Below, one piece after another: positions 57,227 to 64,000 of a stretch of 64,000 nucleotides of DNA. The DNA comes from Acinetobacter sp. YWS30-1 (lineage in GTDB: Bacteria; Pseudomonadota; Gammaproteobacteria; Pseudomonadales; Moraxellaceae): contig NZ_CP114606.1 in NCBI RefSeq assembly GCF_033558715.1, positions 2,356,001 through 2,420,000 of the forward strand, written 5' to 3'. Positions within the stretch are counted from its first letter, which is position 1; each line of letters opens with the position of its first letter. The notes below the pieces were generated by a model, which worked only from the letters and a program-made list of their open reading frames with translations, searched no databases and was not told the DNA's origin. A program made the translations under genes and the position numbers.

Positions 57227-57682
57227 ATGCGACTTAATCACTATCTCAATTTCCAGGGTGAAACCGAAGCTGCCTTTACCTTTTATCGTTCGGTATTTGG
57301 TGGCGAATTTTCCAGTCTAACCCGTTATGGAGATACGCCTGGACAGCAAGGAATTGATTTATCAGATGAAGAAAAAAATCTGATTTTGCATATCTCACTT
57401 CCAATTAATGAATACACAGAGCTCATGGGCTCTGATATCAATGACAAACTCTGTACTGAAAATACACCAGCATTTAGTAAGGGTACTAATCACTATATTG
57501 CGATTATTTTAAGTGCCAATGAACAGGATGAAGCCAAACGACTCTATGAAGCTTTATCAGTGAATGGTCAAATCGAAATGCCTTTAGAAAAAACCTTTTG
57601 GGGTGCGCTTTATAGTGCCTTTACGGATCAATTCGGAGTGCAATGGATGATTAACTGCCTACTTGAAGAACGTGCACTCTAA
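57227..57682 (+). CDS. PhnB-like VOC-superfamily protein
   Basis: The 151-residue protein has the PhnB/YjdN pattern: LNHYLNFQGETEAAFTFYRSVFGGEF at the start, HISLPINEYTELMGSD in the middle, EAKRLYEALSVNGQIEMPLEKTFWG and FTDQFGVQWMIN at the end. It has the paired beta-alpha units of the VOC fold. Members bind metals or small molecules; the function of this branch is not established. Confidence 0.88.
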   Translation: MRLNHYLNFQGETEAAFTFYRSVFGGEFSSLTRYGDTPGQQGIDLSDEEKNLILHISLPINEYTELMGSDINDKLCTENTPAFSKGTNHYIAIILSANEQDEAKRLYEALSVNGQIEMPLEKTFWGALYSAFTDQFGVQWMINCLLEERAL

Positions 57683-57693
57683 GGTTTAAATAC

Positions 57694-57720
57694 AAAAAAG
57701 CCTCCAGATGGAGGCTTTTT
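57694..57720. terminator. Bidirectional terminator
   Basis: AAAAAGCCTCC and GGAGGCTTTTT with a four-base loop, between the VOC gene and the converging DUF934 gene. Confidence 0.87.
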
Positions 57721-57733
57721 AGTTGAAGGCGAA

Positions 57734-58219
57734 TTAAGCCCCAGTTTGATAATTCGGTGTTGGTACGGCGGTTGAAGCTTGGTACGGATTGGTAAAATCA
57801 CCCAAACCTGCAGCGGCTTCCTGAATATCTTTACCTTCTTTAATGACAAAAGTATCAAAACCAGAACGCTTCATGTAGTTCAAGACATCTTTGAACACAT
57901 CACCAGTCGCACGTAGCTCACCCTGGAAACCTTGACGGCGAAGCAATGCAGCAAATGAATAACCACGGCCATCATTAAAACCTGCAAACTCAATAAAAAT
58001 AGCATCAAGTTGGTCTAGTGGGAATTCATTGGTTTCAGGTGAAGCATCAACCGTTAAGTACAATGCTTTTTTACCAGAAATATTGGCAATCTGGTCTAAC
58101 TGCTCTACAGTCAGAACCACATCACCCTGTGGCAATACACCATCTTCACCAATTAGCTGGTAAGTGTTATCTGCAATTGTGCCATCTTTAGAGAGCACTT
58201 GTAGTGCGGTATTAAGCAT
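57734..58219 (-). CDS. DUF934 protein, sulfite-reduction partner
   Basis: The ATG at 58219 (MLNTALQVLSKDGTI) lies inside the end of the sulfite reductase gene, an 8-base overlap, so the two are translationally coupled. The 161-residue product has the DUF934 pattern: FIEFAGFNDGRGYSFAALLRRQGFQGELRATGDVFKDVLNYMKRSGFDTF. Members always sit beside assimilatory sulfite reductase genes and are thought to aid electron supply; the mechanism is unknown. Confidence 0.9.
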   Translation of the reverse strand: MLNTALQVLSKDGTIADNTYQLIGEDGVLPQGDVVLTVEQLDQIANISGKKALYLTVDASPETNEFPLDQLDAIFIEFAGFNDGRGYSFAALLRRQGFQGELRATGDVFKDVLNYMKRSGFDTFVIKEGKDIQEAAAGLGDFTNPYQASTAVPTPNYQTGA

Positions 58220-59855
58220 ATGCGCGCTCCTTGAATGGTTGAATGCCGACACGACGATAAGTATCGATAAACTCTTCACCGTCCTGACGCAAGTCAAGAT
58301 AAGTATTCAGAATTTCTTCTACGATATCCGGCACCACTTCTGCAGCAAATGATGGCCCAAGAATGTCACCAATAGAGGCATCATGATCCGCATTACCACC
58401 TAAAGTGATCTGATAGAATTCAGCGCCTTTTTTATCTACACCCAGTATTCCGATGTTACCTACATGGTGATGACCACAGGCATTCATACAACCTGAAATG
58501 TTCAGGTCCAGTTTACCCAAGTTGTAAATGGTATCCAGATCATCAAAACGGCGTGAAATCGCTTCAGAAATTGGAATGGATTTCGCATTCGCTAGTGAGC
58601 AGAAGTCACCACCTGGGCAGCAGATAATGTCAGTCAAGAAACCGATATGCGCACGTGCCAGGTTATGCTGATCCAGCGTCTGCCACAATTCGAACAGGTC
58701 TTTTTGTGGTACATCTACCAGCGCAATATTTTGCTCGTGAGTCGTACGCAATTCACCGAAGGTGTACTTGTCTGCAAGATCTGCAATCAGGTTCATTTCC
58801 TCAGTGGTCACATCACCCGGTGCAATGCCTGCACGTTTCAGTGAAATCGTGACAATACGATAACCTTTCACTTTATGTGCATTGGTATTGATGTTGAACC
58901 ATTGCTTAAACTTCGGATACTGAGCAAACAGCTCTGTGAAGTCTTCATCTGCATAATCTTGGTAATCAAATGGAGTAAAGTTTTCATCCATTCTCGCCAG
59001 CGTTTCAGCATCAATCTTCAACGTTTTAACAGTATGTGCAAATTCGGCTTCAATTTTCTCAGCAAAGACTTCAGGCGTCAGAGCTTTTACCAAGATTTTG
59101 ATACGCGCCTTATATTTGTTGTCGCGACGGCCGTGCAGGTTATAGACACGTAGTACTGCTTCAAGATAAGCAATCAGATCTTCACGTGGTAGGAAGTCAC
59201 GAATAAAACTACCAATTACTGGTGTACGGCCCAAGCCACCACCGACTTTAATTTTATAACCGATTTCTCCAGCTTCATTTTTTACGATATAGACACCGAT
59301 ATCGTGGAATGAAGTTGCTGCACGGTCAATCTCTTCCAGCGCAGATACCGCAATCTTGAACTTACGTGGCAGGAAAGCAAATTCCGGGTGGAAAGTTGAC
59401 CATTGACGGATCAATTCACAGGTCGGACGTGGATCTGCAATTTCACCTGCCACCACACCTGCATACTGGTCAGTGGTAGTATTACGGATACAGTTCCCTG
59501 AAGTCTGGATCGCATGCATTTGCACGGTTGCCAGTTCAGCCAGCATATCAGGCACGTTTTCTAGTGCAGGCCAGTTAAACTGGATATTCTGACGGGTTGA
59601 AACGTGTGCATAGCCACGATCATACTCTTTCGCCAGATCAGCCACTTTACGAAGTTGTTTAGAATTCATCAGGCCATAAGGTACCGCAATACGCAACATT
59701 GGCGCATAACGTTGTACATAAAGACCATTTTGAAGGCGGAGCGGACGGTATTCATCTTCCGTCAATTTGCCCGCTAAATAACGTTCCGTCTGGTCACGGA
59801 ACTGTGCAACACGTTCATTAATCAGTTGCTGATCGAAATCAGTATATAAATACAT
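58212..59855 (-). CDS. cysI: Assimilatory sulfite (nitrite) reductase hemoprotein
   Basis: This 547-residue siroheme/4Fe-4S reductase catalyses the six-electron reduction of sulfite to sulfide for cysteine synthesis. Two ferrodoxin-like halves and two sulfite-reductase domains are visible. Siroheme-side motifs include VSTRQNIQFNW and TSGNCIRNTTTD, and the cluster cysteines are in CCPGGDFCSLA and SGCMNACGHHHVGNIG. The CPGGDFC spacing is that of the sulfite/nitrite reductase family. It is followed by DUF934. Confidence 0.92.
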   Translation of the reverse strand: MYLYTDFDQQLINERVAQFRDQTERYLAGKLTEDEYRPLRLQNGLYVQRYAPMLRIAVPYGLMNSKQLRKVADLAKEYDRGYAHVSTRQNIQFNWPALENVPDMLAELATVQMHAIQTSGNCIRNTTTDQYAGVVAGEIADPRPTCELIRQWSTFHPEFAFLPRKFKIAVSALEEIDRAATSFHDIGVYIVKNEAGEIGYKIKVGGGLGRTPVIGSFIRDFLPREDLIAYLEAVLRVYNLHGRRDNKYKARIKILVKALTPEVFAEKIEAEFAHTVKTLKIDAETLARMDENFTPFDYQDYADEDFTELFAQYPKFKQWFNINTNAHKVKGYRIVTISLKRAGIAPGDVTTEEMNLIADLADKYTFGELRTTHEQNIALVDVPQKDLFELWQTLDQHNLARAHIGFLTDIICCPGGDFCSLANAKSIPISEAISRRFDDLDTIYNLGKLDLNISGCMNACGHHHVGNIGILGVDKKGAEFYQITLGGNADHDASIGDILGPSFAAEVVPDIVEEILNTYLDLRQDGEEFIDTYRRVGIQPFKERAYA

Positions 59856-60081
59856 GGCGTACAGCTAGTAGTTTCTATTATATCGTCGGCAAGGATAACG
59901 ACATTGAATCTATCAATAAAATGCTTTTTATACATATTTCATAGCGATTTTATTGATAAGCCTAGCAAACTTTCAATGATATAAAGCTTTAGATCAGCTT
60001 CCTCTGATTTTTAACATGAATGATTTATTTTTTAAATCTTTAGCAGTTTTTTTCATAAACCAAAATGAGAAAGTCGCTCAA

Positions 60082-61206
60082 TTACCACTCTTTGGTTTCG
60101 CCTAAAGCCTGACCAATAAATTGATATCGCATAGTTGATCTTGAAAACTTGATCGGGCAAGCCAGTTGAGCTTCGGTTTGCTCCCGCTGATCTACTTTAA
60201 CTGGTACCTGCACCACCCATTCGCGTTGCTGTGCCAACTCAGAATGCAGGGCTTCATCAAGCTTTAATACAGGCTCGACACAGAAATCTGCCTGAGAAAA
60301 TAAGGCTTGCCAGTGAGATAGAGGTTGGGATCTGATTTTATCGCGAATTGCCTGTTTTACTAAGGCATGATCTTCAGGTGCGAAAGAAGTTCCTTTTTCC
60401 AGAATGATCGGCAAATCCAGCAACTGTGCCAGACCTTGCATGAATTGAGGCTCCAGACTGCCTACTGATAAATAGCGATCATCCTGAGTCTGATAATAGT
60501 CATAAAAGGTACCGCCATTTAAGTAACCTGATTCTATCTGCTGATGCTGATTACCCGCCAGACTGGCAGAAGCTGCCATATTATTTAGTGTCGCCGCGCA
60601 ATCGGTCATGGAAATATCAATATATTGTCCCTGGCCACTGCCCTGTCGCTCAATCACCGCTGCCAGAATGGCAACCAGCGCATGCATGGAGCCACCCGCG
60701 ACATCGGCAATCTGGATTCCCATTGCCGGTGGTCCGCTTTCAAGCCGGCCACTATGCCCGGCAATCCCAGATAAAGCCAAATAGTTAATATCATGCCCTG
60801 CCCGATCTTTATAAGGGCCGGTCTGACCATAACCGGTAATCGAGCAATAGATTAAGCGTGGATTGAGCGCACTGAGTGTTGGATAATCCAGGCCAAGCCG
60901 TTGCATCACACCTGGACGAAATTGTTCTACGACAATGTCATAATCCGCAATTCGGAATTTGATCTGTTCAATATGTTCGGGATTCTTTAAATCCAGTGCG
61001 ACAGAATGTTTGTTTCGATTCAGATAATTATGCGTTGTGGCCTGTCCATGTGCAAAAGGTGGCATTAAACGCACCAGATCAGGACGTGTGGGTGATTCAA
61101 TATGCACAACTTCTGCACCCATGTCTGCAAGATATAATGTAGCAAATGGACCGGGTAATAATGTAGAAAAATCTAATATTTTCAAACCTTTTAATGCATA
61201 TGACAT
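60082..61206 (-). CDS. CaiB/BaiF CoA-transferase family, AMACR-like racemase
   Basis: From the ATG at 61206 (MSYALKGLKILDFSTLLPGPFATLYLADMGAEV) the protein has 374 residues. The family III CoA-transferase fold shows GRNKHS-like ALDLKNPEH, the ITGYGQTGPYKDRAGHDINYLALSG active-site segment with the catalytic Asp in GHDINY, and the C-terminal VEPVLKLDEAL. This pattern is closest to alpha-methylacyl-CoA racemase, which inverts branched acyl-CoA for beta-oxidation. It is divergent from the AraC regulator gene. Confidence 0.85.
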   Translation of the reverse strand: MSYALKGLKILDFSTLLPGPFATLYLADMGAEVVHIESPTRPDLVRLMPPFAHGQATTHNYLNRNKHSVALDLKNPEHIEQIKFRIADYDIVVEQFRPGVMQRLGLDYPTLSALNPRLIYCSITGYGQTGPYKDRAGHDINYLALSGIAGHSGRLESGPPAMGIQIADVAGGSMHALVAILAAVIERQGSGQGQYIDISMTDCAATLNNMAASASLAGNQHQQIESGYLNGGTFYDYYQTQDDRYLSVGSLEPQFMQGLAQLLDLPIILEKGTSFAPEDHALVKQAIRDKIRSQPLSHWQALFSQADFCVEPVLKLDEALHSELAQQREWVVQVPVKVDQREQTEAQLACPIKFSRSTMRYQFIGQALGETKEW

Positions 61207-61324
61207 TGGAGTTATTACTCTATTTATATCGCTTTTTGCCTCATCATAAGAACATAAATGCCCGAAAACAATGTCATGTTCAGCCATTTACCTTGATAGT
61301 TTCGGCAATTTAACATGTAAGAAA

Positions 61325-61353
61325 ATGGTAATTGGATTCTTGTAAATTGCCAT
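61325..61353. promoter_or_regulatory. Inverted repeat between the racemase and AraC genes
   Basis: ATGGTAATT (61325-61333) and AATTGCCAT (61345-61353) pair with one wobble across 11 bases, in the divergent promoter gap. It may be an operator for the AraC-type regulator. Confidence 0.4.
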
Positions 61354-61419
61354 TGATTTTTTATTTTTTGTCATTTAGGTCAAATATTAGTGAACATTAA
61401 AGAGACTGAAGGATTAAAC

Positions 61420-62430
61420 ATGAGTCGTGATACGATCAGTATCCATTTCGTCAATGCAGCCTTATACGGCGTTAAGCGCCTGGGCATGGATGTCGATACT
61501 TTATTGTCTCACGTTGGGATTGAAGCCGAGCTTCTGCATCAGCCGAAGGCCCGTATTTCGCCTGAACAATATACCCGTTTTATCAAGATGCTCTGGATGG
61601 TGACACAGGACGAACATGTCGGTTTTGACAAGCAGCCGCGTCGTCTGGGCACTTTCGCGATTATGTGTCAGCTGATTATCCATGCCAAAACGCTGGGCGA
61701 TGCACTCGAGCTTTCTTCACAATTTTACAAACTCTTTGGTGATGACTGGTCTGTAACCCTGGAACGTGACAAGCATGAAGCGCGTCTGGTCCCCCTGATT
61801 CCAAATTCGATGGATCCGGAACACTTTATTACCGAAAGCATGCTGATGATCTGGCATGGCTTGGCATCTTGGTTAATTGAACGTCGTCTGCCGCTGGAAC
61901 GTGTACATTTCAGCTACCCGCGCCCTGCGCATGCAGATGAATACGATGCGCTGTTCTTTGCACCTGTGATGCAGTTCGATATGCCGCGTACTGAAATTAC
62001 CTTCGCAGCGGATTATCTGGATCTGCCAATTCGCCAGAATGAAGAAACGCTGGAAGAATTCCTCAAAGCAGCTCCGGCTCAACTTCTAGTCAAATTTAAA
62101 AATACCAACTCGCTGACTTCTCGTATCCGTGATGTATTGAAGAGCCAGATCGGTGAAGAAATGCCGACTTTGAACGATGTCGCATCAATGCTCTATCTGT
62201 CTCCACAAACCCTGCGTCGCCGTCTGGCTGCCGAAGGCAAGAGCTATCAGGGCGTGAAAGATGCACTGCGCCGTGATGCCGCAATTCACTTATTGCTTAA
62301 TCCGGATCTGACTCTGGAAGATGTTGCGCAACAGGTCGGCTTTAGTGAAACCAGTACTTTCCACCGTGCTTTCAAAAAATGGACAGGGGTAACACCAGGC
62401 CTATACCGTCAGTTACACGGTTACCATTAA
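61420..62430 (+). CDS. AraC-family transcriptional regulator
   Basis: The ATG at 61420 (MSRDTISIHFVNAALYGVKRLGMD) follows AAGGA, giving 336 residues. An N-terminal arabinose-binding-like domain of the OruR/Arabinose_bd type (about 15-200) precedes two helix-turn-helix motifs: LNDVASMLYLSPQTLRRRLAAEG and LEDVAQQVGFSETSTFHRAFKKWTG. It lies upstream of the fadI/fadJ-like genes and divergent from the racemase gene, so it may control acyl-CoA breakdown. Confidence 0.9.
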   Translation: MSRDTISIHFVNAALYGVKRLGMDVDTLLSHVGIEAELLHQPKARISPEQYTRFIKMLWMVTQDEHVGFDKQPRRLGTFAIMCQLIIHAKTLGDALELSSQFYKLFGDDWSVTLERDKHEARLVPLIPNSMDPEHFITESMLMIWHGLASWLIERRLPLERVHFSYPRPAHADEYDALFFAPVMQFDMPRTEITFAADYLDLPIRQNEETLEEFLKAAPAQLLVKFKNTNSLTSRIRDVLKSQIGEEMPTLNDVASMLYLSPQTLRRRLAAEGKSYQGVKDALRRDAAIHLLLNPDLTLEDVAQQVGFSETSTFHRAFKKWTGVTPGLYRQLHGYH

Positions 62431-62490
62431 AAACCTTGCTCTAAAAATGTATACTTGAAAAGTATCGTTTATTAAGCGCTACAAGCCCCT

Positions 62491-62519
62491 AGCCCAAGCT
62501 CCAGACTTGGGCTTTTTTA
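62491..62519 (+). terminator. Terminator of the AraC-family gene
   Basis: AGCCCAAG and CTTGGGCT with a seven-base loop, followed by T5. Confidence 0.85.
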
Positions 62520-62654
62520 TGCCCGCTTTTTAATCCATCAAGACTGACCAAATTGTTCAAATGATCTGGTCCGTTCTCGTCATTGCACTTCAAGATTTAA
62601 TCATTACACTCGAAGCATTAGAACAATTTCAGTAAAGCAAGAAAAGGATATTGT

Positions 62655-63860
62655 ATGAGCGAGGCCTATATTATTGATGCCATTCGCACGCCACGCGGAA
62701 AGGGAAAAAAAGACGGATCATTACATGAAGTTAAACCAATTAGTTTACTGACTACGCTCTTAAATGAACTGAAAGATCGCCATAACCTGGATACATCTCA
62801 GGTGGATGATATTGTGCTGGGCTGTGTGACTCCAATCGGTGATCAGGGTGCAGACATTGCCAAAACTGCTGCAATTGCCGCAGGCTGGGACAATGATGTG
62901 GCTGGCGTTCAGATCAACCGTTTCTGTGCTTCGGGTCTGGAAGCTGTAAATCTGGCAGCACAAAAAGTTCGTTCAGGCTGGGAAGATCTGGTCGTTGCGG
63001 GTGGTGTTGAATCCATGTCTCGCGTTCCGATGGGTTCTGATGGCGGCCCGTGGGCATTAGATCCTGAAACCAATATGGCTTGCGATTTTATTCCACAAGG
63101 CATAGGGGCTGACCTGATCGCGACCATTGATGGTTATAGTCGTGCAGATGTAGATCAATTCGCCGAGCAATCACAAAAGAAAGCGGCAGCAGCCCAAGCG
63201 AATGGTTATTTTGATAAATCTATTATTCCAGTGAAAGATAAAGCTGGCGTCGTGATTCTAGACAAAGATGAATTCATTAAACCGACAACAACTGCAGAAG
63301 GCTTAAGTGCATTAAAGCCAAGTTTTGCAACGATGGGCCAGATAGGCTTTGATGCCATCGCTCTACAGAAATATCCGGAAGTAGGCTCTGTAAACCATGT
63401 ACACCATGCGGGTAATTCTTCAGGCATTGTGGATGGTGCAGCAGTCGTATTACTTGCCTCCGAACAGGCAGTGCAACAGCAAAATCTCAAGCCACGCGCC
63501 AAAGTACTGGCAACGGCACTGGTTGGTGCCGATCCAACCATTATGCTGACCGGCCCTGCCCCGGCTGCACGTAAGGCTTTAGCCAAAGCTGGACTCACCA
63601 TTGATGACATCGATCTGTTTGAAGTCAATGAAGCTTTCGCTGCTGTGATGATGCGCTTTATCAATGAAATGAAAGTTGATCCTCCCAAAGTCAATGTTAA
63701 TGGTGGTGCCATTGCCATGGGACATCCACTCGGTGCGACCGGCGCCATGATTCTAGGCACTTTACTGGATGAACTGGAACGTCAAGGTAAGAAACGTGGA
63801 CTGGCTACCCTGTGTGTGGGTGGTGGTATGGGCATCGCAACCATTATTGAGTTGGTATAA
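62655..63860 (+). CDS. Acetyl-CoA C-acyltransferase (FadI-like thiolase)
   Basis: The 401-residue thiolase carries the nucleophile Cys in [21 protein letters not shown], His in [16 protein letters not shown] and the second Cys in TLCVGGGMG. The [23 protein letters not shown] start is typical of degradative acyl-CoA thiolases. It is followed after 10 bases by a fadJ-like gene, and together they would carry out the last steps of beta-oxidation. Confidence 0.92.
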   Translation: MSEAYIIDAIRTPRGKGKKDGSLHEVKPISLLTTLLNELKDRHNLDTSQVDDIVLGCVTPIGDQGADIAKTAAIAAGWDNDVAGVQINRFCASGLEAVNLAAQKVRSGWEDLVVAGGVESMSRVPMGSDGGPWALDPETNMACDFIPQGIGADLIATIDGYSRADVDQFAEQSQKKAAAAQANGYFDKSIIPVKDKAGVVILDKDEFIKPTTTAEGLSALKPSFATMGQIGFDAIALQKYPEVGSVNHVHHAGNSSGIVDGAAVVLLASEQAVQQQNLKPRAKVLATALVGADPTIMLTGPAPAARKALAKAGLTIDDIDLFEVNEAFAAVMMRFINEMKVDPPKVNVNGGAIAMGHPLGATGAMILGTLLDELERQGKKRGLATLCVGGGMGIATIIELV

Positions 63861-63870
63861 GGAGATCAGC

Positions 63871-64000
63871 ATGAGCGCAATTCAATATCAAAAAACTGAA
63901 GATCACATTGTCATTCTGACCTTTGATTCTCCGAACCAGTCCGCCAATACCATGAATGCCGACTTTCGCGCGACTCTGGAAGAAGTCGTTGCCCAGTTAC
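63871..64000 (+). CDS. 3-hydroxyacyl-CoA dehydrogenase/enoyl-CoA hydratase (5' part)
   Basis: The ATG at 63871 follows AAGGAGA, and 43 codons are present before the window ends: MSAIQYQKTEDHIVILTFDS then NQSANTMNADFRATLEEVV. This matches the N-terminal crotonase part of FadJ/FadB-type multifunctional proteins. Being next to a FadI-like thiolase supports the call. Confidence 0.8.
   Translation, partial: MSAIQYQKTEDHIVILTFDSPNQSANTMNADFRATLEEVVAQL

Noticed and set aside
63206..63760. A 184-codon antisense frame within the FadI-like thiolase gene
   Set aside because: It mirrors conserved thiolase codons and lacks a ribosome site.

Overview
The window is a stretch of chromosome from a low-GC gammaproteobacterium of the genus Acinetobacter. 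The clearest markers are an OmpA/Omp38 porin, the BfmR/BfmS two-component pair next to the nrdA/nrdB ribonucleotide reductase genes, a fused nuoCD gene, and an AT-rich background with family-typical intergenic repeats. The species cannot be fixed from the sequence alone. Both edges cut through genes: nuoG on the left and a fadJ-type gene on the right.

Layout. 1-6.3 kb: the start of the respiratory complex I operon (nuoA-B-CD-E-F-G, minus strand). 6.9-9.7 kb: a small unknown gene and the envelope regulator bfmRS (minus). 9.8-15.1 kb: the nrdA promoter region with a perfect DnaA box and a pair of likely NrdR boxes, nrdA, a strongly folded intergenic element, two tiny membrane-protein genes either side of a double-hairpin repeat, and nrdB. 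15.2-17.5 kb: DUF4142, CSD-like/DUF805 and unknown membrane proteins. 17.5-22.3 kb: an accessory island of four insertion sequences (IS30, IS3, a left-truncated IS982, and an IS5/IS427-type element with split reading frames), which has left only the C-terminal secretion signal of a large RTX/Bap-like exported protein.

22.4-33.9 kb: mainly small housekeeping or unknown genes, including a HAD phosphatase, thiD, a tautomerase-fold isomerase, a YjdM zinc ribbon, rraB, a membrane-anchored DUF4041-like coiled-coil protein, an RluA-type pseudouridine synthase, a SIMPL protein, a frameshifted DUF6868-like gene and a DUF4126 protein. 34-45 kb: acnD (2-methylisocitrate dehydratase, apart from other prp genes), a multicopper oxidase, ygfZ, a Sel1-repeat protein, an AEC transporter, an Old Yellow Enzyme and an OprB-type porin. 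45.3-53.1 kb: mutM-ppiC, mscL, typA/bipA, a xanthine/urate permease, rsmC and a LysP-like permease. 53.2-64 kb: a C39-like protein lacking its catalytic cysteine, ompA, a pseudopilin, a thiolase, a VOC protein, an assimilatory sulfite reductase with its DUF934 partner, and a fatty-acid or branched acyl-CoA cluster (CaiB/AMACR-like, AraC regulator, fadI-like, fadJ-like).

Most of the window is ordinary core genome. I do not see a complete new defence or biosynthetic system. The best leads are the folded element and micro-ORFs inside the nrd locus, the double-hairpin repeat family, the isolated membrane-bound DUF4041-like protein, the conserved-looking GC-richer element near 30.4 kb, and the C39-like pseudo-protease. 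Calls rest on reading motifs by eye; no database search was run.
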